NCBI GenBank assembly: GCA_964034945.1
Contig: OZ035962.1
Coordinates: forward strand, 87,832,650 to 87,896,649
DNA from: Chrysopilus asiliformis
Taxonomy: Eukaryota > Arthropoda > Insecta > Diptera > Rhagionidae
Direction: 5' to 3'
DNA: 64,000 nt
Shown here: positions 1-9,890 of the stretch, piece by piece
Numbering within the stretch: position 1 is the stretch's first letter
How the letters are laid out: every line of letters starts with the position of its first letter
The notes under the pieces: model-generated
What the model saw: only the letters and a program-made list of their open reading frames with translations
Told to the model about the DNA's origin: nothing
Database searches by the model: none
Translations under genes and position numbers: made by a program

Positions 1-415
1 TTGCGTGGACGTTTTGTGGGTCATTCGGTATTGCCAGGCAGAAGGTAATTACAAAGACAAAAAAAACTGAGATTTTAAAAGTGAAAGTTCATTATTTTTA
101 AAGGTAAAATCCGTTCCATTCCATCACGTGCGCTCCGTTCCGTGCTTGACGAAAAGCAACCCACAAAGCCTCTGTTCGCGTCAAAATTTGGTGTTGTTCT
201 GGTGTCCATATAAAGTATGTGTGTTTTATTTTATAACTTAGGATTTATTTTCACTTCCCCAATAAATTTTAATAGTTCATTTTAGCTAACGAATTTTAAT
301 GTTATTCACAAGCACAATACGATTCTTGCAAGGGGAAAAACATTGGTTGATTCGACTACGTTTCGTGATTATCTTAACTACGAACGTGATTAAATCAACT
401 GTGCAGCGTGATTAA
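1..415. other. AT-rich sequence, nothing recognised
   Basis: No open frame of note and no repeat boundary was seen. Short loose echoes of GTGATTAA and GAACGTGATT occur here and again near 1100-1200, so the stretch may be decayed repeat. Confidence 0.4.
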
Positions 416-552
416 GGGCCTGTTTCACCACTGCTGGCTAAGTTTTATCTAGTAGTTAAGTATATCTCAGCGACCTTGTGCCGTAAACATAAGATATATG
501 ACAGATATTTATTTACTAGACAAAACTTATTCAGCAGTGGTGAAACAGACCC
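416..552. mobile_element. 137-bp MITE with long terminal inverted repeats
   Basis: The two ends are inverted copies of each other over about 39 bases with a few mismatches: left GGGCCTGTTTCACCACTGCT, right (read inverted) GGGTCTGTTTCACCACTGCT. The middle has no coding capacity, so this is a non-autonomous DNA element. The flanks (TTAA on the left, TATA on the right) give no clear target duplication, so the superfamily is not assigned. The open frame that crosses it is incidental. Confidence 0.75.
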
Positions 553-599
553 TATATCAACGAACGATTCATTGCTGATTAAAAAATCACAACAATTGT

Positions 600-1055
600 T
601 TGATTTTAACACAAACGTAATTGATTTTAACCCTTTCGGTACATGTTTTTTTCTATGGGTTTTACAAATACTCTGTATACAAATTAATGATGTTTAAACT
701 ATTAGTAATCATTTAAAAAAAAAAAAAAAAAAAAATTTAATTTTTTTCAAATACGTCCACTGTGGTCCAGCTTTTTACTCAAAAAATCAAAATTGGGTCA
801 AAAATGCACTTAATGCTGCACTGAATGAGAATAGAGTGTTGAAAATAAATAAATAATAAGACAATTCAAATTTTTTAGCATGATGCCATATGGCATCAAA
901 ATACCGAAAGGGTTAACACAAACGGAGTTAATTTCAACTCGAAGTTGATTTTTTTTTTGATTTTTTTTTTGATTTCAACACAAATGTAGTTGATTTTAAC
1001 ATAAACGGAGTTGATTTTAATACAAGCGTAGTTGATTTTAACACAAACGCAGTTG
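600..1055. repeat. Degenerate 21-bp tandem array, interrupted by a TTAA element
   Basis: Units resemble TGATTTTAACACAAACGYAGT, 21 bases long. Clear copies lie at about 600, 622 and in the run from about 970 to 1052; the copies between are decayed into T-runs. The array is broken at 631-912 by a TTAA-flanked MITE. Removing the MITE and one TTAA rejoins a perfect unit. Confidence 0.75.
627..916. mobile_element. piggyBac-like MITE, family P1 copy 1
   Basis: The element occupies 631-912 and is bounded by TTAA at 627-630 and 913-916. Ends are CCCTTTCGGTA and its inverse TACCGAAAGGG. TTAA duplication with termini starting CCC is characteristic of the piggyBac superfamily. There is no transposase; the 282-bp interior is AT-rich with an A-run at about 716-735. 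A second copy of near-identical sequence lies at 37838-38121. The insertion site is a unit of the 21-bp tandem array. Confidence 0.85.
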
Positions 1056-1060
1056 ATCGC

Positions 1061-3004
1061 CCTTCACCGCTCTAATAGAAATTCTAATAGAAAGTATTGT
1101 GCTTGTTTAACAAAGGAAATGATTGTTTAACATGAAATTGGCAATGAGCGTGATCATGGGTTGACAATGAACGTGATCATTCAATTACGTAAAATACTTG
1201 ATTTGTATTATTTTGTATCATTTTGATAAATGACAATATCTTTTTAGTTGAATTAATCACGATGAAAAATCAAGTAAGGTTTGTGGTTGATTTTACCAAT
1301 GCATTTCTCTCCGTGTCTGTCACTATAACGGAAAGTCCTGTTAGGATAACGTGATTATGCTTTTCCTCAGATTTTCCGGGCAAAAACCACATCTGGCGGT
1401 TTTTGGGATCGTTGAATTCGAGTCTGAAGTCAAAAGTCTGTACGGATATCTCAAAGGCAAGGGCATATAAAAGTGTGGCGATAAACAGACGCCATTTTAG
1501 ATTTTTAGTCATACTAATCAAAACAAAATAACTGAAAAAGGATTTTAAAAAAATGTTTAAGAAAAAAATTTAAAAACGGTTTTTGTTTTAAAAAATGTAC
1601 TAAAAGGGAAAAAACTATTTTTTTGGGCGCTGTGTATCAAAAATAAAAGCGAGATAAAGGCATAAAAAGTAAAACACAATCAATACTTATTTTTAATAAG
1701 CTTTTATTAAAAGAAAATGTACTAATTTTTAATAAAAACTTTTCAAAAATTTTAAAAATTTCCGAGTCTATGTTAGACTAAATTTATGCAAATTATCTAC
1801 TGAAAAGTCTTTTTCTTTAATTTCCCACGCGAAAAGTATCAGTTATTTACGATGTGCAAATCTTATCTAAGAAAGAATAGTTTTATTTGCCTCTTTTGAA
1901 TGTTCAAACGATTTTTTTCCAACCAAATATTGCAATAAAAGGAAATAAATTAATTAGTAAAATTTCACAGAAAAACCACAAAAGAATTCCAGACGTCGTT
2001 TTCTTAATTTTCTCCTATACTATTCAGCTTCAAATACACACTTCAGACTTAATAATTCATTTGTTATTAAAAAAAAATATATCAAAGAAAAAAATTGTCA
2101 TAAATTTTGAAGAAAAATATCTTCTGTCTGGCATCGTTGAATTAATAGATGTGCTACCATCGTAACGCGTTCGCGTTTGTAATCAAGAGTCTTATCGCGG
2201 GCCGAAATTATTGAATAAATTAAAGTGCGTCAACGTCAATACCCGCCGATATTCAGGCGGTCTTCAATTCATGCCGACTCTTAATGGGATGGAACAAGAG
2301 GGGTTACGGGTGGTCGAACGGTAGCGGTGGATATTTTAAATATCGTCACCAAAACAAACGAGTCATTGAACTTGAACCAAATCGATAGTTTAGTTTTTTA
2401 TATGGAATTTGAGGCGCTAGTTGTGGTTTTGTGGGTAAAAGTCAATGGGAATCGAATTGGGGCTGGAATAAAAGGGTGGTTTTTAAGGGTGACAAAAGAG
2501 ATTTTTCAAATGGGATGGTGGAAGAAGTATTTTTGGAACGAATAGGCCCTGCATAAATAGTTGAGTGAAGTTTAAAAATTCGACCCAAATTTTTTAATCT
2601 ATTTGGTAAAAAAATTTTCAACTGACAGGGTTTAAAAGACGAATTTTTAAAGATTTTAAACGTTGAGTTTTTCAACTTTTTAGAGTTTAAATGGGCCTTT
2701 TTAAACCAACTTGGTTGAAAATTTAAACCTGAAAAGTTGAAAATTTATACTTTAGGCTCAAATTTTAAACTAAAAAAAAGTTCTGAAATAAAATTTTGTG
2801 AACAAAAGTTTAAAAACCCAGCCGAAAAGATGAAAACGTAAAATTTTCAATTTTAAATAGTTTAGTTTTCAAAATAAAAAAGTCTAAAAATTCAACCGAA
2901 AAGACGAAAGTTGCCAACTTTAGATTTAATTTTTCAACCATCACGGGTTTAAAGTTGTCTGCACCGAGTTGTTGAAACAGCAAGCTTGCCAACCCAATAA
3001 TGTG
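1061..3004. other. No gene seen; decayed dispersed repeats
   Basis: A diverged copy of a dispersed repeat lies at about 1300-1530 (its partner is at 39520-39690). A second dispersed repeat with GCGCTGTGTATC followed by AATAAAAGCGAGATAAA lies at about 1625-1665, with relatives near 32125-32210 and 59520. The stretch 2560-2970 is built from loosely repeated TTTAAAAATTCAAC-type words. Open frames at 1270-1521 (minus), 1887-2165 and 2327-2545 match nothing I recognise. The 1270-1521 frame is not conserved in its paralogue. Confidence 0.4.
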
Positions 3005-3110
3005 GGTCACAGGAGCTCAATGGTTAAGTGTTCAGCTTACGAAGCCAAAGGACATGGGTTCGAATTTCGCTGGTACCACGATATCCAGTCCATTAAAAAA
3101 CTAAACAAAC
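3005..3110 (+). repeat. tRNA-derived SINE head, probable
   Basis: The sequence reads like a pol III internal promoter. A box A-like GCTCAATGGTTAAG starts at about 3015, followed some 40 bases later by a box B-like GGGTTCGAATTTC at about 3057. No acceptor stem pairs convincingly, so it is not a functional tRNA. A short AC-rich tail follows. Only one copy was seen in the window, so SINE identity rests on the boxes alone. Confidence 0.5.
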
Positions 3111-3250
3111 AAACACAAACTTTAACAAACACTCCTTACAAATGTGACAATTTCCCTCCTTGCCAAAAAAAAACCTTACAAATTTACAATCCAACTTTAG
3201 TTTAAAAATTCAACTTTTTTGGTTTAAAAATTCGATTTTTTATACTCTAT

Positions 3251-3471
3251 GGGCCTTACCAATGAGTTGTTACTAAGTTAGTAACAACTTAAGGTGTGAG
3301 CGAAACGGTCTAATTGAATGCTAATTCTAGTGTGTTTTCATTCATTTATAACAGCAAACTTGAAACTTTCCAATAATAACTAGAATTCGAACATAAATTA
3401 GCAAGCAATTAGCCCGTTTCCCACATCCCAAAAGTTGTTACTAAGTTAGTTACAGCTCATTGGTAAGGGCC
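3251..3471. mobile_element. 221-bp MITE with about 60-bp inverted repeats
   Basis: The left end GGGCCTTACCAATGAGTTGT and the inverted right end GGCCCTTACCAATGAGCTGT stay alignable for about 60 bases, through GTTAGTAACAACTT and further into AAACGGTCTAATTG. Flanking TAT at 3248-3250 and 3472-3474 looks like a 3-bp target duplication. There is no coding capacity. It lies immediately beside the (GTCY)n repeat that starts at about 3478. Confidence 0.85.
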
Positions 3472-3728
3472 TATATTATTAATTATATAGGAGTATATTA
3501 GATTTAGTATACCGTTTGTAACGCATCGAACCAATCATAAAAATGAACCACACCAGGGTGTTAGGAATGACAAAAAAATTTGATCTCCCCATGTCCGTCC
3601 GTAGTCCGTCCGTCCGTTCGTGAATATCATAACTTTCAAAGGGATTGAGCTAGAGACTTGAAATGTTGTATAGTTATGTTTCTCGTAAATGGTTAGGCTA
3701 GGTTCTTAAATAGTCAATATTGTACCAT

Positions 3729-3993
3729 AGGTTAGGTTAGGTTGAGAAGACCGCGCGCGCCCAGGCGTGAGCACAGCGCTACACTCGGAGGCCTACAGGC
3801 CCATTGTGATGTCTTCAGTACTCATAAGACCTTTCATCAAACTAGCTGATCCTATTTGAACCAGCCGGACTTGTTGACGAAGCTCAGTATATCCTCGAGT
3901 GGGTGGTTGCCAAGCTCCGTCAGGCTACTATAAAATCTGGCCCCAAGCGTCCCATATCGGCGTGCTTATAGGGCTGGACAGAGTAAGTGTTTC
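3729..3993 (-). mobile_element. 5'-truncated LINE 3' end with CCTAA-like tail
   Basis: The fragment is flanked by ACCAT at 3724-3728 and 3994-3998, a good target duplication. Comparison with the uninterrupted repeat at about 60125-60160 shows it was inserted here. On the minus strand it begins inside the C-terminal coding end of an RNase H-bearing LINE, continues into a 3' UTR and ends in CAACCTAACCTAACCT, which resembles three arthropod telomeric CCTAA units. Severe 5' truncation and target duplication are typical of target-primed reverse transcription. Confidence 0.8.
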
Positions 3994-3998
3994 ACCAT
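3852..3998 (-). pseudogene. C-terminal fragment of LINE reverse transcriptase/RNase H polyprotein
   Basis: Read from 3998 leftward, one frame gives VKHLLCPAL, a stop, then ARRYGTLGARFYSSL and LEDILSFVNKSGWF before the terminal stop at 3852. The pattern of HLLC..CPAL, then RRY..LG, then D.L.F...SGWF is how R1/LOA/I-type LINE proteins with an RNase H domain end. One in-frame stop and loss of everything upstream make it a pseudogene fragment. The exact clade cannot be set from about 50 residues. The first codons may belong to the flanking target duplication. Confidence 0.75.
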
Positions 3999-4240
3999 TC
4001 CTTCGCCCCTCCCTATACAAACGAAACGGTTTTTTGCCATTTTCTCGAAAACGGTAAGTCATATTAAAAATTTTATGCAGGTAAAATGTGTTTAGAGTAG
4101 TGTTTTACATAACGCACCCATACATCAAAATCCAATCGGACCTCTCCTTTCCCCCTCTTCTATACAAATGGATTTAAACATTTTGTCTGTCCTCATATAG
4201 AGTATTTGACGATTGCCCCTGGCAATTATAGTTTTTCTTA

Positions 4241-6659
4241 TGTTTTGGTTTAAAAATTCAATTATTTTTGGTTTAAATACAGGGGGGCTGATTTTCGATA
4301 TCCTAAAAATGAAACCCTTTCCTCTGGAAACCCTAAAAAGTTTGTACGAAGAAAGGGTTACCAATGTTGTAGTAATGCCCCACTGCACTTATAGAGGTCT
4401 TAAATATTTTCACGCACCGGCTATAACGATCTCAGGAGAGTCGCTAAAACTGATTTCCGTTAAATTTTTAGTATTTTTGCTTTCTCGTTTCGAAATTAAT
4501 AATTTGAGGCTAAATTTAAATCAAATGTAGGTAAAATGACCATATTTTTCTCAGCAAAAATATTTAATATTTTTTTTAAAAAAAGTGGTTGTTTTTGCCA
4601 ATAAAATCGACAACTTTTCAATCGCTATTAAAACAAGTTAAAAAAAAAACTCCTTTATGCTTTCGCAGGAAATTTAAAAATGTGGTTCTTCGATAGAAAT
4701 GTTGCCGAACGTTTTGAATAATTCATAGTCGTCGAAATCGATAAGTTTCATGTTTTAAAGTCCAACCACCAGCTGGATTTATGCAGTGCACGTACAGATT
4801 TTGGTTGGTCTGTCCGGTTGAGGGGTGAGAGGATGACGATCTGAAACGGCACGTACAGGAAAGTTGTTAAAATAGATTGGGGCTGGTCCGAACACGAAAA
4901 TTGGCAGCCGACTGTGTTAAGCAGAATGCGTGCAACTCCCTAACATACAGACAGACCAATTTTTTAGTTTCCAGATTGCAATCGCGTTGTTATATGAAAA
5001 TGGTTCACATCGACAGATTCGCGGTTATGTTTCGACCATCAGATTCACCCGGTGGCCAGACAAAAGTTATGTTGGATCCGACAGCATGTTTTATGCTGTA
5101 TGCGAGGCGAGGTCTGAGTTCTGTCGCTTCGTTAGCTGACTTCGTGATAAAACGGCAGATGTGGTCCCGTCCTGGCTGAGATAGAGATGGAGGCCACAGT
5201 TATAATATTTTTTACACGTTTTGAAGTTCAAAGAGATCCACTGAGCACTTCCAAGTACTGTAGATAAAACCTAAACCAGTTAAATTGAACCACAGCAGGC
5301 AGAGGTGAATTGCATTTTGATCGAAAGTGGTTTCTCATATTATTTTTATCACATTTTGTCCATTAAATGCTATAGTAGAGCTCTTTGGATGCCTATCGGC
5401 GATAGATTCCCACCGAACCACCGAAACCAATGTCCAGTTTCCACCGCACGGAACACTTGATTGGAAATGCAGAAAAACTGTTACCAATGTGTGATGAGTT
5501 CGAATGGAGACGAAATGCTGGAAAAACTTAGTTTTTTTTTATGTTTTCTGCTTTTTTCCTGACGCGTTTTTTGTGTTTTTTCCCCAATGAAAGTGAGAGT
5601 TTGAATAATTATTATCTGCAATGCTAGATTGAATGTGTTTTTACTCCAACTTTTACAACGAATTTCTATCATTCGATTGCCGCTGCAGAGACATGGTCGC
5701 GGGGATTAATAAAATCTGCTTGTCCGGCCATTGGCAACATGAGTAATGAATATGTTTGATCTGCAGATAAATCCATTTAACCAGTTTGATTTACTGCTAA
5801 AATATTCCCTATTTATTTCATAGGGAAAACCAAAAAAAAAAGAGTTTTTCATAATGGCTTCTCTCTGGCTATGGTGTGCCGAACATGAATTTATTGCGTT
5901 GTGATGAATTTACGAAGCAGGATGTCTGATTCTACAGAAATAATCCATAAATTTTTCAGTAAAACAATGAAGTGAAGGAACAATATTTTAAATTAATTGG
6001 ACTTGTTTTTTTTTGCAACTAACAGTTTTACGCAGGAAAAACTGTTTGGCAGATTTAATTGCTGGTTGGTTTTGTTGTAATAAAAAAAATTGTGAAAATA
6101 CCGAAAAAGATTGATTTTAAAAAATTGTGGTTTAAGCAACGAAATTCTCTCGACTGAAAATTACCCCATTTTATTTAATAACCCAAACTATCAGCCTGGC
6201 AACCCTTGCGATGTGAGAGCAGACCGCTGCCTTTAGGCCACCACCTTTGGACAGTAAAGTACGATCTTATTTTTAAGACGTTCTCTTTTTCATTAGAACT
6301 ATGAAAAACGCCGTCAAATACAAGAAAAATCATTTGGTTTAAGAAAAACCTCAGTCATAAATCCTATATTTTTTTCATAGATTTTTTTATGGAAAAAAAC
6401 TTTCATAAATGGTGAAAAAAATTTCCTCTGGGATATAATTCGCACAACCAAAAATAAAAAGAGCAGGCCAATCAGTCATCGTGACAAAAAAAAAGTTTTT
6501 CTATTGCAAATTACTACAAAGATTGTGACAATGGAGGTTTGAAGGTGCAAAGAAAATACAAAAAGATAAATGAAGCTTCAGTATTACGTCAGTACAAAGA
6601 TCTTTTAACTGATCGTACGAGAAGAGAAGAAAATGGTTCGAGCTTTCAACGATCTTTCG
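4241..6659. other. No gene recognised; one less AT-rich island
   Basis: The island at about 4740-5200 is richer in G+C than its surroundings and shows no repeat in this window. It holds a 100-residue plus-strand frame at 4877-5179 that I do not recognise. It could be an exon, a promoter or an ancient element. The rest is AT-rich with homopolymer runs. No splice-bounded coding segment could be defended. Confidence 0.35.
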
Positions 6660-6862
6660 TTAAGGCGCGCGAATACATGGAAGTAACTTCTGGAAGTTCT
6701 TCTGGAAGTTCCTCAAAAACTTCTAGCATTTTCAACTTCAAGAAGTTATGACTCTTCCGGAAGTTACTTCCAGAAGTTAACTTCCAGTTCGTGTTTACAC
6801 ACGAAAAACTTCCAGAAGAAGCAACTTCCGGAAGTAAACTTCCAAGTGGACGCGTGCCTTTA
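6660..6862. mobile_element. PIF/Harbinger-like MITE, 197 bp, TTA duplication
   Basis: The element runs 6663-6859 between TTA at 6660-6662 and 6860-6862. Ends are AGGCGCGCG and, inverted, AGGCACGCG, and the repeats continue inward into TGGAAGT. A 3-bp TTA/TAA duplication fits PIF/Harbinger. The interior is almost entirely variants of ACTTCCGGAAGT and CTTCTGGAAGTT, so it can fold on itself many ways. The open frames at 6539-6751 and 6646-6930 are by-products of this. Confidence 0.8.
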
Positions 6863-6919
6863 CGGGGGCAAATCGGCAGTTTAGCCCGAAAAACTCGGCT
6901 TTGGGGATTACTATTTAGA

Positions 6920-7450
6920 CCTTGAATCACCGTTGCCAGATCGGGGGTTTTAGCCCCCGTTTTGGGGGTTTTTTTAGCTCACCGGGGGTGCTTTTTTTTT
7001 GAAATTCAGAGCTTTTTTCAGGGGGAAATCGTGATAGTTGAAATAAATTTTTTTCTGAATTCTTGTTTGATGTGAAACCTGTGTAAAGAATTTGCTTCAC
7101 ATGTTATAATATAGCGTCATGACCCTTGTGTGTGCTACATAAAAATCAAATTCGGTTCACGTCGTTGAATATGATATGATTTTCAAATTTCTCTTTAAAG
7201 TCAAACTTTGTGCTATTTTTTTGAGATTCTTTGGTTAAAAATGTCCAAATTTCTGCCCTAAAACCTAAAAAAAAAAAGTTGCTGGTTGACTGTTTTATAT
7301 ACGACAATTGCCTAAATTTTGGTTATAACTAATTGTTGCAATACGAATAAAAAATTTGGGGTTTTTTTTCCAAAATAGCCCGTTTCAGGGGGTTTTTCAG
7401 GCTACGACGGGGGGAAAATTTGCTGGCTGTCTGGCAACTCTGCCTTGAAT
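6920..7450. mobile_element. hAT-like MITE, 515 bp, 8-bp duplication CCTTGAAT
   Basis: The element runs 6928-7442. CCTTGAAT occurs at 6920-6927 and again at 7443-7450. Ends are CACCGTTGCCAGATC and, inverted, CAGAGTTGCCAGACA. An 8-bp duplication with termini beginning CAG/CAC plus GTTGCC fits the hAT superfamily. The subterminal parts are rich in runs of G. There is no transposase frame. Confidence 0.85.
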
Positions 7451-8615
7451 TTTAGTGTTCCAAAGGGTTCGAAACTTGATGCGTCTATGTTTCAATTAAA
7501 AACTATAGTCAAAAAATTAAAAATTACTGAAACGGTTTCGAGAGCAACAAAAGTATTTCAGATGATCAAAAAGCCCTAAAAACTTTCATTGTAAAAACTG
7601 TCTGTGGTCAAAACAAAAATAAACAAGAAAAAAAAATACCTCAATAATTTTTCGCACCCCATAATTATAGGAAGTCATCTGGAGCGGACACGGGGAATGA
7701 AAGACTTAAAAAATTCGTCCTCTTAAAAAAGTAAAAAAAATTGAATTTTTCGAACGGTCGTTTTTCTTTTGTGGAGGCTCCAAATTTCGACACTACTGTG
7801 TCAAATCTCGCTTTTGAGCCATAAAATGCTTCGGTTTATGAACAGTATTTCAGTTTGTAAACGACTTTTAGGGACGGATCAAAGGCTGTCCAAAAACTTT
7901 AAGATTTTCGACTTGCTTCGTCAGACTTTTTCAGAATTTTTTAAATAGAGCTTCATAGCATCTTCGCCACTAGCGCTGATTCCATCCCTCCCCACTCCCC
8001 TCTAAAAGAGTCGTGACGTATTTTGTGGACCGCCCGCTTAAGTACACAAACCAATGCAGTCATAACCCGAGATTTCAGTTCAAAGAAAGTATAAAAATAA
8101 ATTTATAATTTTTTTTGTTTATTTTCTACGAAACAATTTTTATTTTTCATTTTTTTCTACGAAACAGCGGTAATTTTGACAAAATCAATTGAAATTTTAC
8201 AAAGTTATCGACTATATTGCCAACAGATTGTTTTCATTTGCATGAAAAACACCAAACAGTCGAGTCTAAAAATAAGTTTATGAAGCTAGAAGAAAAACAG
8301 ATATCGCATTGAGCTTTTTGTTTGTAAATAAAATTAGAAAACAATGTTCTAACCTGATAAGAATATGAAACGCAGAAACCAATTACAGTCACAATCTTTA
8401 CTCTATTCAACAAAATTTTAAGTTTACAGCTGTTATCGTATTTTTTTTTTTTTTGTTTTTTGAGTGAAAAAAAACAGAGTTTGATAACAACATGGCAATA
8501 TAATTGGATATTAATTTGTTATCTTTTTTGTATTATTACACAAGTTTCTCATTGTGGTAATTTTCAAGCGCCACCACACTCTATCCGAACGTAGGCCAAT
8601 CACAGTTTGGGTTGC
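7451..8615. other. No gene seen; one MITE end fragment
   Basis: The segment at about 8009-8042 (GTGACGTATTTTGTGGACCG) matches the end of the 168-bp Harbinger-like element at 56349-56516, so a solo or decayed copy is likely. The rest is AT-rich without recognisable repeats or coding potential. Confidence 0.4.
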
Positions 8616-8616
8616 G

Positions 8617-8699
8617 CCTTTCTAACGCCTTTTTGTAAATTAAACGCCTTTTTGTAAATTAAACGCCTTTTTGTAAATTAAACGCCTTTTTGTATATTT
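8617..8699. repeat. 19-bp tandem repeat, four copies
   Basis: The unit AACGCCTTTTTGTAAATTA is repeated with CGCC at 8626, 8645, 8664 and 8683. Copies are nearly identical, so the array is young or homogenised. It lies just upstream of a LINE fragment. Confidence 0.85.
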
Positions 8700-8769
8700 T
8701 CCATTTATACGGTTTAAAATTCCAGTTTCCGGTAAAATTCCGGTAAATATTTTATCTTTTCTTTTAAAA

Positions 8770-8927
8770 GGTGTTTTTACAAGGAAAAATTAACTACCAA
8801 GGTTGACCGCATTAAGGATTGGCTCCATCAGTTTAGAGCTGAAGGACAAACTCAAATACTTGGGGGTCAGACTGGACAAATGTCTCGCTTGGACCCCCCA
8901 TTTAGAGAGCCCGGCGAGCAGAGCCTT
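8770..8927 (+). pseudogene. LINE reverse transcriptase fragment, left half
   Basis: One frame starting at about 8773 reads VFTRKN, a stop, LPRLTALRIGSISLELKD, then KLKYLGVRLDKCLAWTPHLE. The words FTRK, KYLGV.LD..L.W..H are the conserved post-catalytic (thumb) part of LINE reverse transcriptases of the R1/LOA/I/Jockey group. It carries one stop, has no catalytic domain, and is cut at 8928 by a small inverted-repeat element. The continuation is at 9172. Confidence 0.75.
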
Positions 8928-9171
8928 CCCAAGAAACAATTTGTAAGCGTGGTTACAACAAAACCTTCAATTTAGGTTACATTTTGGTTACATTTTAGAT
9001 GGTTTCCGAATAAACCCGCCAAAAACGGTTATTTTGAAACCAGCTTCTAAATGGGGGTTTCTAAAACGTTTCTGAAAGGTTACAGAAACCAAATGTGAAA
9101 CTTTTGAGTTTGGTTACCATGGTTTCACACACGTTTTTTAACCGGAATGTAACCTCAAATTGTTACTTGGG
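8928..9171. mobile_element. 244-bp MITE splitting a LINE fragment
   Basis: Ends are CCCAAGAAACAATTTG and, inverted, CCCAAGTAACAATTTG (15 of 16 identical). The interior repeats GGTTAC/GAAACC words in both orientations. It is flanked by T residues (probable 2- to 3-base duplication, not resolved) and interrupts reverse-transcriptase coding sequence that resumes on the other side. No coding capacity; superfamily not assigned. Confidence 0.75.
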
Positions 9172-9315
9172 TTTGGACTGTGCAAGAGGGCTATAGGAGG
9201 AAACTGGGGCCCGCAACCCAAAATGGTTTAATGGCTTTACACGGATGTAATCTGCCCGATTTTAACCTAAGGCTCTCTTTTATGGTGGAAGGCACTGGAA
9301 AGGGCGTTAAAGTGG
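9172..9315 (+). pseudogene. LINE reverse transcriptase fragment, right half
   Basis: Allowing one frameshift and two stops, the sequence reads CKRAIGGNWGPQPKMV, WLYTDVICPILT and GSLLWWKALERALKW. This is the C-terminal helper region of the same LINE protein type (RRAIG..WG..P.....LYT.V..PIL.YGS..WW). It follows directly from the left half once the 244-bp MITE is removed. The fragment ends where family A repeat sequence begins. Confidence 0.75.
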
Positions 9316-9890
9316 AAAATTTGACCATCTCTTACTCCCTCCATCACCAATATAAACAAAACAGTTTATTGAAATTTTCTCGAAAACGGTGAGTCATATT
9401 GAAAAATTTATAAAATTAAATGTGTTTAGAGTAAGATTTTACATAACTCATCCATACATCAAAATCCAATCGGACCATTTCCTCCCCCCCTCCTACCCAT
9501 ACAAATGGAGTACTTTTTTCCTGTTTTCCCGAAAACTATGCATCGTATCGAAAAATTTATAAAGATGAAATGTTTTCAGAATATGATTTTACATAACTTA
9601 TCCATACATCAAACTCCAATGGAACCACCCCTTACGCCTCCACATCCAAATTGAATACTTTTTTTCTATTTTCTCGAAAACGGAGAGTCGTATTGAAAAG
9701 TTTATAAAGGGTAAACCTGTTTATAATGTAATTTTACATAACCGCACCATGCATCAAAATCCAATCGGACCACTCCTTTCCCACTCTCTTATAGAAATGG
9801 ATTTTTTTAAATAAACATTTTGTCTGTCATCATACAGAGTATTTGACGATTGGCTACCGGCAATGGTGGCTTTTCTTTGTTTTTAAACTA
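9316..9890 (+). repeat. Family A repeat copy 2, 3' part with three internal modules
   Basis: The block containing TTTCTCGAAAACGGTGAGTC, then TTTTACATAACTCATCCATA, then ATCAAAATCCAATCGG is present three times at about 150-bp spacing (9373, about 9525, about 9665). It is followed by the family's 3' hairpin region near 9845. The 5' block and GTCY tract are missing. Confidence 0.75.

Larger units (their letters stand above)
3478..4240 (+). repeat. (GTCY)n-containing dispersed repeat, family A copy 1 (HINE/mini-me-like)
   Basis: This is the most complete plus-strand copy of the commonest repeat here. In order it has a 5' block (GTTTGTAACGCATCGAACCA, then AATGAACCACACC), a short CCGTCCGT tract at about 3597-3620, a block with GAGCTAGAGACTTGAAA, a block with CTCGAAAACGGT and ATCAAAATCCAATCGG, and a 3' hairpin ATTGCC-CCT-GGCAAT at 4212-4226. 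A central GTCY microsatellite with a 3' stem-loop is the known layout of dipteran mini-me/DINE-1 (Helitron-associated) elements. A CTRR Helitron end was not seen, so that class is an inference. A LINE fragment is nested at 3729-3993. Confidence 0.7.

Noticed and set aside
1270..1521. 83-residue frame similar in position to 39479-39676
   Set aside because: The DNA is homologous, but the reading frames shift relative to each other at both ends of the alignment, so the protein is not conserved.
3005..3110. Functional tRNA gene
   Set aside because: Boxes A and B are recognisable, but acceptor and anticodon stems do not pair, so only a tRNA-derived SINE head is claimed.
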